Made by a program: the position numbers and the translations under genes
Notes under the pieces: generated by a model
What the model was told of the DNA's origin: nothing
What the model saw: the letters and a program-made list of their open reading frames with translations, nothing else
The model's database searches: none
Source of the DNA: Bradysia coprophila
Lineage: Eukaryota > Arthropoda > Insecta > Diptera > Sciaridae
Direction of reading: 5' to 3'
DNA length: 64,000 nucleotides
NCBI RefSeq assembly: GCF_014529535.1
Contig: NW_023503493.1
Location: forward strand, 2,294,001-2,358,000
Shown: one piece after another, positions 44,801-57,535 of the stretch
How the letters are laid out: every line of letters begins with the position of its first letter
How positions within the stretch are numbered: position 1 is the stretch's first letter

Positions 44801-47800
44801 AGTCGGTGAACTGGATTCCATCCTGATGCTTCCATTTGATGAAAATGTTCGGAACGGTCGCGTCCGGTTTCTCGAATTGTACCTGTCGGTGAAGGGACAC
44901 CATTAGAATGACACTGACCTTTCGGTGAACATTCAATATTCACCTGACAGAAGTCGTCAATCTGTTGCAACAAGGTCAACCGTTCCAGATGATGGTAAAT
45001 GTTGTTGGTGCACTCCAAAGACAAATGTTTCAATGCCGATATGATCGCCGACCGAGCCGTCTTCAACGCATCTTTGACACCCTTCTCGTCTTTAGTCGTT
45101 TGCAGGCATTTCAGGGCGAAATAATGGTGCCGCTCGAACTCTTGCTGGAAGTCGTTCGATTCCGTTGTACCAGCCAACACATTCCAATCGCCCAATCGCC
45201 AGGCACACTCAAATTTCCGATTGAATTTTTGCGACAACGAATTGGCCAGGGCACACAGTCCCGACTGGGCCAAATGATCGGCGAATTCGTGAACAGTGTC
45301 CGGTGAGTTCACCAATTTCACGTCCATTTCCAGTGAGATCTGATCGTAAGCGTTCGTCAGTTGAAGGTACGTTTGAGGCGACCCGATTAGATCCAAAAAC
45401 GAGGAAACCGCATCCATGTCACCAATCGAAATGTAGGCCTTGGGAGATGAACCGAATCGGTTAGAGAGAATGTTGTTCGACAGTTCTGTTACCAGGCTTA
45501 CCGTTTTCATGATTTCTTGTAAACTCCCGTCCGATTTGATCTGTGCAAGAGTGTACGGCGACGAGGCTTCAATCTGTAATGCCCACAGTTCGGCGTACAT
45601 GATCGATGTGAAGTAGGCCTCGCAATATTGTGCGGCCCGGGCAATGTGCATGTACTCCAGCGTGATCTTATTCATCGTGTTCAGATTGTTGATACGAATG
45701 CATTCGGCAACGGTTATCATGGACTTGATGACCGCTTTGTTGAGGTAAATCGCCTTGTCTTTCGGGCTGTGCGGTTCCTGCAATTCAAAGAATTATTTGT
45801 CGTCGTCCGGGTGCTACAGTCAGGTCGGCAATCATACCTTCAGAGTCTCGTGGTGCTTCTGGAAAAATGTTAACACAGCTGTTTGCAGAGAAATTTTGTT
45901 CTCATCGTGTTCGGTTACGAGAACCATTTTTATGAGCAGTGGCAGCATCGTCTCCGCAAAGGAACTCTGTGAAATGAAATAATGATTTATCTGATGGGTC
46001 AGCGGCTTCCATAGAATCCGACTGATCATCGACTTCCAGGGAATCCGACTGATCATCGACTTCCAAGGAATCCGACGGATCATCGACTTCCAAGGAAGCC
46101 GACGGATCATCGACTTCCGGGGAACCCGACGGATCATCAACTTCGAGTGAATCCGACGGATCATCGACTTCCAGGGAATCCGACATATCATCGACTTCCA
46201 GGGAATCCGACAGGTCACAGACTTTCATGAATTAGTTTGAAGTCGTTGACCCCTCGAATTTATCGGTGTCTAGTGAAAGAAAACCAAGACAGTATCTACC
46301 TGCAACGCAGCCACTTCTTGCAGGTGTTTGTCACCCAACAGATCGAACAAAACTTTGGTCAATCGCTTCAACCAAACCGAATGACTCGAGTCTGCTTCGT
46401 CCAACATAATCGTTTCCAAATCCAGTCCCGTTCCTGGTACGTTGTAGACTTTTCGCTTCTGTGTCGATGGCACTTGGAACAGATGCAGATACGGAAAGTC
46501 GTCCAGCAAATGTTTACCGATCTCCGATTTCAGCAGGAAAATCAACGATGTCGATGCGGCCTTCAGCACCTTAGCGTCCCGATGCAACATCAAACGATTC
46601 AGTTCGGTGAATGCGGCCGTGCACAGGTCTTCGGTGGCTTTGTCGAAAGTGGCAGCAAACTGGTACGTGTGCCGTTGATGATCCGGTTTTAGAACGATCG
46701 ACGACAGATCGGATGGTCCCAGTTCTCCCAAACATTTTGCCGCTTCGACTGCTTTCGCCTCGTCCGATCCTTGGACGAATTGTAGCAGTGTGAAGACCAG
46801 CCGGTGAATTAGACTTTTTTCACAATCCTCGGCAAATCCGTGGACATGCTGCAGTTGATTGTACATGCCAATCAGTTCGTTCTTCTTGGAGGACAACTGT
46901 TCCTTGAGTGCGGCCAGTCCTTCGATCTTGCGGTGATCCACCTTCAGGAAATAATCAATTTCGTCGGTCAACGAAAACGATCGTCCCGCATATTTGATGT
47001 CCGAATGGACTCGTCTCAGCTGGCTGAATTCATCACCATCCGGGAAATTGTCCAACAGTGCAATTTCACTGGCCAGCGCATCCGTCTGTTCCATCACCAG
47101 AAATCTGATGCATTCCAATGCCGATTCGCTCAGCAACCGGTCGTTGTGCTGCACCAATGGTATCAGACTGGATACGGAGTAATTTAGGAATTTTATGAAA
47201 ATCTGAGCGCACGAAGGCAATATTTGACTGGCAAACATCCGGAGGTATCGACAGGCAGCCAATTTCAATTTAACCGCCACATCTCCGATCAACAGGTTGC
47301 CAATGAAGTAAATGATGTCCCGCAGCAGACTAGCCTTCTTGTGGATCAAAATGGTCTTTTTGGACTGTGGCCGAGCTGCATCGCTGACGAAAAATGCGGC
47401 CACTTTGTCAACGACAACGCAGTACTGAAACAGGTGTATGAGCTGCTCGTCCACATAGTTCGTGTTCTGAAGCTGCAGTCGTTTGAACAGCAGAAAATTG
47501 TAGATTTGCAACGGTCGATTCGCACAGAAGTCGATAATGAGGTGCACGTTTTTGTTGGACGAATCGGAGATGTGCTGCAGGTACTCCAACGATTTTGTGA
47601 AGACATTCATGTCGATGTTGTGGCTCTCGGGCGCATAATCGATTTCCAAGTGGAAAAATTCGGTGAATTTGTTGGGGTCCCACAGGTTCGAGAGCAGATT
47701 CTCGGTGACGGTGAGAAACTGTTTGCGTAGAATGTCAGTCAAGTCACCGAAGGATTCTCCAAGTATCCGATGCATTTCCGTTCCATTTTCCTTGTACCTG

Positions 47801-50800
47801 TCGGATATGTCGTCACAGCCAGCTAGTATGGGAGTGAGATAGGCCAAGCAATCTGGAAGCACCGCCTGAAAATTTGACAAAATGTTTTAGTTTTCCCTGA
47901 CTAAGAGTCTGATGAGGATGTACCTCCACCAACGAATCCTTGTCCCTGCCCATTGCAGTAGCAAAATCGCCAAGTGCATTCGGTTGATGTCGTAGCACAC
48001 AGATGGTCGTTGCATTCACATTCGCTCGGAAGAAATCATTTTGCGATTTCAATGTCGTGAAGTGCCACGGAAACTCTACCAGTCGATGGTGTCGGATCAA
48101 CCATTCGCCGACGAGATACGAAATATTCTCGTTGACCAGCATATCATGATCCATTTTATGGTGCTGACACAAGGTTGACACAATGGGACGAATGGATTCT
48201 GAATTGAGAGATGAAAGAATTGAGAGATCCAAGAACTTGAGCACAATGTTCAACTCGTACCTGCAGTCAATTGATGCTTGAACGCGAGTTCGATCAGCAA
48301 AAACCAACTCTCCTTGCGCAACACATAGCTGCTGCTTATGAGTCCGGCAATCAGTTGACCCCGTACACAGATGTGACGATCTCGTTCGTCCAGGTCTTCC
48401 ACAGTTCCATCCTCTTCAGCGAACAGAAAATCGAAAAGTTTCCTCTGGAACAACTTCAAGTCTACCGACGATGCCGCATCACCGATCCAATGCTTATCGA
48501 AGATACGAATCAACGAACCGACGGCGGCAAATTGCATGTCGTACAAAGGATACTTCAAGAAGTCTTTCATCTGTGCGAACAAATTCTCAAACTCATCGGA
48601 ACCGAAGCGGTGAGCATAGCTTCGAGCTATGCGTTTCAGGTGCCGTAACATTTTCACCCCGATGCGCGGACTGTACCGATTCTTTTTGATTTTGATCAGA
48701 AAATCGCGAACGATCGAGATCATCTCGTCGGTCATGTTGTCGAATGGATTGATGCACTCGACGATGATGGGAAGGCTGTCGATTATTCGTTCGCTGATTG
48801 GACTCGATTTGTGGTGTAGCATGCACAGTTGCTTCAGATGCCGGGACAACCATTCGGCTTGGGTCAGTTGTTTCGGGCGATGGGCCATGGACTGGAAACG
48901 ATTCAAAGAGAATTTTAGGATTAAATTCTGGTTCCGGTTATTTCACCACTTCTAGTCATTTCCCTATTTCCGGTCAGTTCCCTACTTCCAATCATTTCCC
49001 TATTTACTGTCATTTCACCACTTCCGGCCATTTCACCACTTCCGGCCATTTCACCACTTCCAGTCAGTTCACCACTTCCGGTCAGTTCACCACTTCCAGT
49101 CAGTTCACCACTTCCAGTCAGTTCACCACTTCCAGTCAGTTCACCACTTCCAGTCAGTTCACCACTTCCAGTCAGTTCACCACTTCCAGTCAGTTCACCA
49201 CTTCCCGTCAGTTCACCACTTCCCGTCAGTTCACCACTTCCTATCATTTACCTACTTCCGGTCATTCCGTTTTTTTGTCACACGCCACACTCGACGTTCC
49301 TTACCTCAATCAAATGCAGTACAATGCACAAGTCACCGTTCGACAGCAAATTGAATTCGTGTTCATTGATGACCTCGAAAGCCTCACGTCCACTAGTGCC
49401 ATCGCTCAAATAGCACAGCAGGGAAAATGCGCGGTACCGGATCTTCTGTTCGAATGTCAACTGACTGTAGCCCTTCAACATGAGACACCGTGAATTTCTC
49501 TCCTCTTGTTCGTTGACGATATGACCCAGCCAGCTGACAATCGAGTTCAGCGAATGAGCCTTTATCATCTGTGCCAGCAATGGATGCACGGTGTCATTCA
49601 GGATCTCCAGCAATTTCTCGATGATTTCCATTTTCTCTTTGCTTTCGTAGCGACCGGTCGCCAGTCGTATCATGCACAGATCCAATTGTTCGACTTTGAA
49701 TTGGATTTTCTTTGTGAAAAAAGACGCGTCCAGTGACTTCTGGTCCAGGGCTTTGTAGGCGATCAATTCGTTCAATATCAGCACGAACAGACGGAGCGAC
49801 GACACGACATTGATGACATCGTCGAAGGGATTGTCAGTGATTTGAATGTCGGCCAGCATTGATTCGAATTTCCTCAAGTGACTCTCGTTCACGATGGACC
49901 GTATCTGATTCGGTTGCGGCAACCGTTCCGGGTCGTGTGGTTTCGGTTCGTCGGTCGATTCGGTGAAAATCATTTTCTTTAGACATCGGTACAGGATCTT
50001 GGTCTCGATGTCATCAACATGGGATTTGTGTTCCGACGGAGTGTCGGATTCAGTTCGTTGCATTTTGGACGAATCAACTTTGGTGAACAGGCACAAAACG
50101 CTGAGTTCCGCCTTCAGTCGCTCGTCAATCACATCCGAACTGCTGATGTTTTTCAATTCAATTGCCATGGACGTGGTGTGCAACCAGTTGAGTGTATCGT
50201 GACGCAACTGCTCCGACCGATCCAATGAATCGATGCCGGCGTTTCGAAAGATTGCGATCAGCAGCAGAATACTTTGGTTGGAGCGTGGAACGGACGACGT
50301 CAAGTAGGTTTCGTAGGTCGACTGAATGAATGGAACGGGCAGTTGCTTGTAGGTGATCAGCGTACGCAACAGCTTTGTGTTTTCGATCAAGTTCGGCCGA
50401 TTCGTTACCGATGAACGTGACGCATTTTGTGCGATTTTGTACCAAATTCCGTCACAGAATTCCCGGTTGATCAGCGGTGATGTGCTGAGATCCGATTCTC
50501 TTGCGAGTAGAACTTCAGCAATGTGTCGAAGAGTTTGAGTTTGAACAGGAAACTCGATGGTTGATTGGAAGTCGAACAGTTGCTGCAGTAGTGGTTGAAA
50601 GTCCTCGTCGGTCAAGTGGCACGGGTGATCGGTCAACAATTGAGCCAATATGGTCAGCCAGCGCCAGCAGAATACCTTTGGTCGTATTTCTACGAGGTCC
50701 ATAATTCCCTGCAGCTTTTCGTTCTGTTTTCGACGTTTGCTCGGCTGTTCCGAAGAGGATGTCTCCCATACAGACGAGTCCCAAAATGCCTGTGGAGAAC

Positions 50801-52015
50801 AAGGTCAGTGATTTGAAAGTCCTTCTTCACTCTCCCCTAGCATACTCACCACCGAGCACAGTTTCGCTGCGAACAGCACGAAATGTTCACAGATCACAGC
50901 ATTCGCCGAGCGATTGTTTCTCAGTCGCAAAATCTCGTTCTGCACGAGATGAAACATGTTGCGAATGTGCAGATTCCACGAAGCTTTGCCGGCCGCATAT
51001 TCGAATGTCTTTCCATTCACCTCCGGATTGTGAACGGTCAGGCTGATGTGCAGTAGTTTGGCGATCAAAACCTTTGTGTCGTCGGCGACTTTTGTGTAGC
51101 TTTTGATGATGGACGACAGGACGTTTTCGGTGAGGTCACAAATGGCAAAACGGTAATCAGCAGCCAACTGGAATGGAATATCGAATGGAATCAGATGTTC
51201 ACGGACATGGGGACATGGGTCTTACGTTCTTGCAGAAACTGTACACAATCCCGTACACCTCATTGGCTGCATTGGATTTGTGTTCATCGTTGGCTATTTG
51301 GCGAAGTTTCGGTATGTATTGGGGCAGTTCGAGAACCAACGGTCCATAGGACAGCCCAATGTCGATGGTGGCGCTGATGCATTGCAATAGAATCAGCTTT
51401 TGGGTGAAGAATTCGTGGTCGTAGATTTGAAAACATCGGGACAGGAGTTCTGTTGGCGTAACGGGTTAAAGAGAAGAATTTGACAAAAAAAATCGACAGC
51501 CTGCGCTTACCTCTCCATTCATCCGGTTTGATTTCACTTAAGTCCATCTTGGCGTTCAGCACATGTTTCGTGACGATCTGCAAGTAGCAGTCGCCGAAAT
51601 ACTCCACCATAGTCCGATGACGAAAGCATTGAAACGCCTTCTGCAGCACTGACTTCGGACCGATTCGAATCACCCGATCCTGACAGCTCAGCGCGACAAT
51701 TCTCTGCACGATGTTGATCTTATCGCCGACCTTACCCTTGAGCGTCGACAGTTTCCGTTGATCCTGGGTCGCAGCCAATAGACCGGCTGCATCGACAATA
51801 CTTTCGTGTGCGGTGTCGAACAGCCGTGACCAAGTGATGTCCGCATTCGAGCCGGAATTTGACAGTAGTTCGGTGAGGTCGTCGGTGCGATGAACGAGAA
51901 TGTGTTGGATTTTGCCGAGGGCTTTGTCACGGATGGTCTGTTTGTCGGAACGTAGTTCGAAATCGATTGACATGAGCGTTTGGTTGAGAATGGTTTGTTG
52001 GCTTTGCGAAAGCAT
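41861..52015 (-). CDS. tefu: ATM (telomere fusion) serine/threonine kinase, 17 exons
   Basis: PI3K-like nuclear kinase that signals DNA double-strand breaks and protects telomeres. Minus-strand exons: 52015-51511, 51449-51226, 51167-50850, 50789-49305, 48891-48261, 48198-47924, 47865-46300, 45966-45838, 45777-44944, 44882-44580, 44510-43715, 43652-43458, 43392-43228, 43157-42775, 42709-42451, 42383-42111, 42054-41861. They sum to 8,535 nt, 2,844 residues, close to fly ATM. The N-terminus has a TAN-like helix ([20 protein letters not shown]); helical solenoid follows; FAT spans about 1,700-2,350. The kinase domain runs from about 2,420, with nucleotide loop [25 protein letters not shown], catalytic GIGDRH (about 2,667-2,670), metal-binding HIDFG (about 2,685-2,689) and the activation segment [17 protein letters not shown] ([12 protein letters not shown]) is the last 33 residues. 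The exon 13 donor is ATCA|GTATGA; the longer open reading beyond it is intron. An acceptor-like CTTTCCAG just before the ATG suggests a 5' UTR intron. Confidence 0.95.
46010..46222. repeat. 27-bp minisatellite in ATM intron 7
   Basis: About eight units of ATCGACTTCCAGGGAATCCG(ACGG) fill most of the 333-bp intron between exons ending at 46,300 and starting at 45,966. The unit is divisible by three, so minus-strand ORFs such as Ser-Leu-Glu-Val-Asp-Asp nonapeptides stay open, but they join neither exon in frame with proper splice sites. Confidence 0.85.
48948..49265. repeat. 18-bp minisatellite in ATM intron 4
   Basis: About 17 units of GTCAGTTCACCACTTCCA within the 413-bp intron between exons 4 and 5. 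The centre is very homogeneous and the edges (ATTTCCCTATTTCCGGTC) are degenerate, the usual pattern for unequal exchange. Open frames on both strands are repeat artefacts. Confidence 0.9.
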
Positions 52016-54497
52016 TGTCGGTCTGGAAAGGGAATGGGGCAAGAAATAGGGTTAGGTTTGGACGGCCTTTCATTTGGCGCAATACGTATTGTGCCGGACG
52101 GTCAGTCACAGGTCATAAGTAATTTTGCTTGTCGTTGCCGATAGCAGAGTTGAAAATGAAGAGAAGGAATCTACGAACCTTCCATTCGTGTCGAGACGAC
52201 AGCATAAGATTCACGAGAATTCAGCACTTTGGTGTGCACAAATCTAATCATAACCGAATGTCGGCACGAAAATAACAAAACAATTTATTGCAATCGTTAA
52301 CATCAAAACAAACAAATCGGTGAAATAGTTGGAAATTATGAGCGCGAGTTTTGACAGACAGAAACAACAACAAAAACCATATGTTATGTAGCGACGGTAG
52401 CGACATTTAGGGCCAGTACACACTTGAATCAAGAAGCTGTCAACTTTACGTTTACTTGACATATGGGTTTAAACAACAGAGCGCATGTTATGAGACACGT
52501 AGACTCTTATTGTATTGTTTAAGCACGTTTTTCGAGTAAACAGCGACGAGACGGAGAGGTTCTTTTCGAGTGGGACATTTACTCTAGCTACGCTTATCGA
52601 TGTGAACAATCAAGCAAAAATAGGAAAAATGTTGAGCAAAAGCGGGAAAATTGGTTTAAAAAAATGGGACAACATTTTTCCAAAAATTGCCTCTCATTCT
52701 CAGGATTTACATTTGAACTGTCATCGCTCAGACTCATCTTTTAACATTTTTTGGTAATTTTAAGCAAAAGTGGGAAAATTTGTAACATTTTCAAGATTTG
52801 AACTGACATCACTCAGAAGATATGCAGCCAATATGCGATTTGACGAGAGTGATCCAGATTTCGTTTTAGAATAAGGTTTTTTTTCAAGGAGGGAAGAAAA
52901 GTTGGAAATTACATTTCGAGGGTGTCACCCGAGAAAATGTAATTTCCAACCTTTTCTCCGAGGTTTTTTACACCAAAGGCTTCCGAAATTTCAGTGGATG
53001 GACGAAAATCACCATTTTCTCGTCTATCTTGTAAAAAACCTAATCTTTCAAAATGTAAGTCTTCTACCCAAACTAGAGTTCATTTATCTTAAAGGAAAAA
53101 CCGTAAATTTAACCTCTTAAGGCCGGATAGCGACGACATCGATGAACTCTGGTTAACACCGACGTAGCCTATAAAACAACCAAGGTATATATAGTGTGGA
53201 AGTAATGTCATATATAACCGAATCAGATGTACGGTGGCACGAAAGTTCGATACAAACGGCATCTCATCTTTTTGTTAAAAGCAAAAAATTGAATCATCCA
53301 CGTTAGGAAATGCCATCCACGTTAATAAAATCACATACAAATGAATGAATTAACGAATGAAATAACTGGCTGGGTCGGTCACTTTGTCAGGGATATATTA
53401 CTCTTCGAAAATGGTGAAATTTTGACTTTCAACAGTTATTGCTCCGAGAGCAAATGACCGAAAGCAATATTTTTTACACAGAAGATATTAGAATTGTTCC
53501 CTCTACCGATCCCCATTAAAATTTGTGATCAGGCTGTGTCTGACTGCTTGTGGTAGCGCATCCACTGGTTCTCAGAAACGGCTCAGCGGTTCGGGCTAAT
53601 TTTTTCCTGTGTGATGTTCTTGTCCATCACTCATTATAAATGTGAAAAAAAATTATTGGTGGTCGGCGGTCCCTATTTAATCTCGTTTCAAACCAACCGT
53701 GAAACAGAAACATACAGAAGTTGAAAGATTTTGATTATTTGGGAAAAGTCAATTTGGTGCATTTAGTATGAAAAGAAGAAGAAGAAAGAAGAAGTATGAA
53801 AAGTGACCAATTTCAAAACGATGTATCTCCGGCAATTTTAAACCTACATAGTCGAGTGATAGCTCATGTTGTTCGTATTCAAAGCGAGAATATGAAGAAA
53901 TAGGTTTTGTGGTGATACAGATCAAAGGGTAGAAACAAAAATGTTCGGCTAAGCATACTTGACGCGTCTTTAAAAAAAAATCCGTATTTTTTTGGGGAGA
54001 AAGACTGCGTCAAGTCCTCCGTTATCGCTCCGGCCATGATAAAAGTTCTTGCATTAAAACACCTCAAATGTTTTTTGTCAACGACCTGAAAATGGGTTCC
54101 AAAAATAATTACAAATTATTAAAAAATTCTTTTATTGACTCTGAAGCATTGAACGGTTCCCATGTTTTCATTGATTTCGGCTGTGACGGTGACCTGCATT
54201 GTATGACAAGTTCAAAAACTTTTGTTAGATTTTAAAATAAAATTTTATTGGAACCATTTTCATTCAGCATAACGTGGCACAACAAAGCGTATAATTTTGG
54301 CAATAAATATTTTTATTCTTTCAACATCGAATTTATTTTTTAGAACGAAGTGTTGAGTCACACTGTAACATTTAGTGCAATAATAAAATACACTCTAAAT
54401 AGAAACGAAGTGACGCATGAGTATAGTACATTATAACACGATGCGATCGAACGTTTAGGTACTGTTTGTTTGCTATAAAATTGGAGGTCTGAGAGAA
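52016..54497. other. Upstream of ATM; intergenic
   Basis: 5' flank of ATM (to about 52,450), then AT-rich sequence. A hairpin with arms AAGTTGGAAATTACATTT and its inverse lies at about 52,898-52,955, possibly part of a larger TIR pair (AAGGTTTTTTTTCAAGG at 52,872 and CTTGTAAAAAACC at 53,030). No gene seen. Confidence 0.4.
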
Positions 54498-54737
54498 TCA
54501 TTTTCCCACAAAATAATTTGCGACGACCACTACGAATTTTGTTTTAATTATTTTCGGTGGGTAGACAATGTCAAAAGGTAAGAAATATGGAACGGCATCA
54601 AATGTGCCCAGTCTCGGATCAATTTCACACGAATATGTATTCAAGCCCAATATCACCTCTGTAGCTTCGATTGCCGCTACACAGAAATTCGTCAAAGTTA
54701 CCTCTGCATCGAAAACTTCAACCGGATGTAGATGGCA
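54498..54737 (-). other. Possible orphan coding exon
   Basis: A 79-codon open stretch on the minus strand, preceded by an acceptor-like ACTTCTAG and ended by TGA at 54,498. The peptide (HPVEVFDAEVTLTNF ... YFLPFDIVYPPKIIKTKF ... VVVVANYFVGK) has coding-like composition and codon use, unlike the surrounding junk. I do not recognise it and cannot find a convincing upstream exon, so it could be a last exon whose partners lie elsewhere, a gene fragment, or chance. Confidence 0.3.
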
Positions 54738-54977
54738 CTAGAAGTCACTTTTTCAAAGTCTCCTAATCGTTTTGGAATCCCCAAATGCATATTTATCCAT
54801 GGTAAGAAATTCACGGTTTTATACCAAAATGCACCAAAATACAGCTAGTAAGCCCTACTAGACTTTTCAACTTTTCGTCTATTGCAACTTACAAATTGTA
54901 AATAACTATTTTCCACTCAGACAACTCAAGTTAAAACCAATCACTACACAACTCACTCACACGTCACTCCGTCAAGA

Positions 54978-55105
54978 GTGTTTAAGTGAGAGAGATGGCG
55001 AAACGACAACCTATTGTTCCATCTCGGGGTCTGCTGTCAGATTCTTTTATATTATCGATGACAGCAGACCCCGAGTTGATTTTCCATCTCGCTCTACTTA
55101 AACAC
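54978..55105. mobile_element. Foldback element
   Basis: GTGTTTAAGTGAGAGAGATG at the left faces CATCTCGCTCTACTTAAACAC at the right, with CTCGGGGTCTGCTGTC and its inverse inside; the loop is about 20 bp of AT. Similar in style to the hairpins at 1,314 and 18,383. Confidence 0.7.
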
Positions 55106-55169
55106 CGTATAATTAAGGCCGCACCTCCTTTATATTGTAAAACACTGAAACGATAATGCTTAGTCCCCT

Positions 55170-55376
55170 CTTACCAAAAAAGTGCTCCGTGTGAGATACA
55201 AAATTGAATTTTGTCAATTTTGTCTTTATTTGACAGCTCGCTCTCTCACGGCTCTCTCACGGAGTACTTTTTGTAGAGTGGAGTGGGCACTTAAAGTGTT
55301 GTAAAAGACACTGAGAGTATTTTGAAATTTTAACGTTTTTTTTAAAGAAACTCTTTGAGAGAGAGAGAGAGAGAGA
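55170..55376. repeat. Dispersed repeat and GA microsatellite
   Basis: About 55,170-55,290 is an inverted copy of 1,490-1,600 (TTATTTGACAGCTCGCTCTC and GTACTTTTTGTAGAGTGGA). A GA run lies at about 55,355-55,376, immediately downstream of the annexin gene. Confidence 0.6.
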
Positions 55377-55422
55377 TTAAAAAAGATTTTTTTTATAAAT
55401 TTGACAACCATTTTCAGCCAGA

Positions 55423-57535
55423 TCAGTATTCGCCAATCAATGCATACAGACCGTGTCTGTAATGACCTGGAAACAAAATAGAAAAAAATTGGTTTAAGAA
55501 CAGAAATGAAACGAAAAACAAGCAATTTATTTTACCCGAAGTATCACCCTTAACTGCCGCTTTCAATGACTCCTTGTACTTCCTCTCGTATTCTTCCTTG
55601 ATGTCCATCATGTCAATTTCACAGCGCGTTACACACAGCCGAATCAACGCACGATCATCCGTGCCCAATCCGGCAACTGCCTTATGCAAACACTTTGCAA
55701 AGTATTGCGAGCGATCCAATGCACATCGTAGAATTGCCAGCATACCATCTTCTACGTCGCCACTGAATTCCTTCTTGATGTCCTTCTCCAACGTATTACC
55801 CGTCAACTTTTCGTACTCTGCCGCAATCAACTTCAATTGGGCAAAGTTTCTCGTACAGAGAATACGATTGAATTCACTCTCATCCGTTCCCCATCGTGCC
55901 GTTCCAGCATTCACCAGCAATTGAGCGTCTCCGCGGGCTGCATTAATGTCGGTAACCGTCGACTCGTCACGATTGCCGGTTGAACAGGAGACCAGCAATC
56001 GTTTGAAACTGAAGCTGGTCTCACTTTTCAATGAATCCTCCAAATGGCTACCGTACAATCGTTTGTATTCAGCGGTTATCATGTGAAGTATTCGGTTCGG
56101 TAGACCACCGCACAGTATTTCAATTAGGGCATCTTCATCCGTTCCTTCACCCCGCATCGCTTCACTCAGCTCCTGACAATAGTATTGGATCATTGGCGTT
56201 AGGAGAGCGAGTAGCAAACGTTGGAAATTGCCACTGGTCTCCTTCTTAATATCCGTCAACAAATCCTTTCCGTATGCAGTCTTGTAGGCCTTGACGATTT
56301 CCAATCGTTGAACGCACGGACGACGGCATAATACACTGATTATGGCATCTTCATCGGTGCCGAATCCTTTCATTGCCTTCCGTAAAGTTGCAGCGTCATT
56401 CGATGCATCGAATTGTGGAGCTAAGGTGAGTGTTGGCCGTGACTGAAATGGACATTTGAGACATGAAGACGAAGTTAAAATTCCGATTCGAACCGGATCG
56501 TGTATTGATTTCGCTTACCATTGGCACCGATGTCGGCTGATGCGGATTATAATTGACTCCCGATTGTTGTACAGAGTAGTTGACTCGTTCAATGGTGTCA
56601 GGATTGTTTGGCATTGGTGGATATCCACCATGTTGCGATGGTGAATATTGTGGTTGTGGCATCGGAGGATAACAATTTGGCATACTTTGACCTGGATACG
56701 ATGGCATTTGATTTTGGCTGGGATACGAAGGCATCGTTTGACCCTGTCCTGGATACGGAGGTATTTGATTCTGTCCTGGATACGAAGGCATTTGATTCTG
56801 TCCTGGATACGAAGGCATTTGATTCTGTCCTGGATACGAAGGCACTTGACCCTGTCCTGGATACGGAGGCATTTGATTCTGTCCTGGATACGAAGACATT
56901 TGACCCTGTCCTGGATACGAAGGCATTTGATTCTGTCCTGGATACGAAGGCATTTGACCCTGTCCTGGATACAAAGGCATTTGCCCAGGATAAGGAGCCT
57001 GATTCTGGTGATAAATGGGAGTTCAGAGAAATATATTTTCTGGCGAAGTAATGATGTTCGTTCGAATAAAGTGTTTAAGAAGAGGAAGCCCAGTTCAAAG
57101 ATAATCTTAGCCGAAAATGTGAATTTCCATTTTCTCATTTTAAAATGCGTTTGAATTAACCTTCTACAAACAGCTGTCATCTTTTATCGACAACGACAGC
57201 AATAATTAACGACAAGATCTGACTAATAAGGCCTTATATAGCAAAAAATTATGTTCAAAACAAATGAAGTAAAAGATTTTTGAAATGAATTTCTGAAAAT
57301 TTTCTATCAAATGGTTTGAATAGTAAGTAAATATGCTTGCCGTCTGTGACAGGTTAATTGATTAAAATTTATGGGCAGGGCTGTGTGACTCAACAAGTGT
57401 GTCCATACATCTCTAGCGTGACCTTGAGATTCTGGTCTGTAAGCGCTACCCCTCCTTAAACACTGTACAGTACAGATCGTATGGATGCATAATGGACATT
57501 GGGATAGAATTTGGTGTACTTACATTTGGATACAT
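55423..57535 (-). CDS. AnxB11: Annexin B11-like protein with PGQ-repeat leader, four exons
   Basis: Calcium-dependent phospholipid-binding protein of the annexin A7/A11 type, acting at membranes in exocytosis or vesicle traffic. Minus-strand exons: 57535-57524, 57004-56519, 56442-55536, 55466-55423; 12 + 486 + 907 + 44 = 1,449 nt, 482 residues. The first coding exon is only ATGTATCCAAAT (Met-Tyr-Pro-Asn) followed by GTAAGT and is inferred from frame and the Tyr-Pro leader typical of the family. Residues about 5-165 are low-complexity, with some eleven nonapeptides like MPSYPGQNQ, then Pro/Gln-rich sequence. Four annexin repeats follow, each with a calcium-loop motif: [16 protein letters not shown], the variant TARWGTDES, and AGLGTDDR. 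The end is [13 protein letters not shown] after the last intron. Exon 3 begins [20 protein letters not shown]. The leader array is a 27-bp DNA repeat, open on the opposite strand too. Confidence 0.9.
56690..57000 (-). repeat. 27-bp coding minisatellite in the annexin leader
   Basis: About eleven units of GATTCTGTCCTGGATACGAA(GGCATTT) on the plus strand encode, on the minus strand, alternating MPSYPGQNQ and MPSYPGQGQ. Differences between units are mainly conservative (Ser/Pro, Asn/Gly), which fits selection on the peptide. Confidence 0.85.
57250..57360. repeat. Dispersed repeat G, copy 2
   Basis: AACAAATGAAGTAAAAGATT to ATGCTTGCCGTCTGTGACAG; lies in the first annexin intron. See 39,160 and 63,861. 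Confidence 0.6.
57453..57474. mobile_element. Solo end of MITE family E
   Basis: CCTCCTTAAACACTGTA matches one terminus of the nested MITE at 26,509-26,698. Confidence 0.4.

Noticed and set aside
45832-46228. Repeat peptide (Ser-Leu-Glu-Val-Asp-Asp) as part of ATM
   Set aside because: It lies between a good donor (46,299) and acceptor (45,967); removing it keeps the ATM frame and the total length divisible by three.
48798-49493. 231-codon plus-strand Thr/Ser-rich ORF
   Set aside because: Antisense to ATM exons 4-5 and the 18-bp intronic array; open only because of the period.
56608-57154. Plus-strand ORFs of 147 and 168 codons
   Set aside because: Antisense shadows of the annexin 27-bp repeat.
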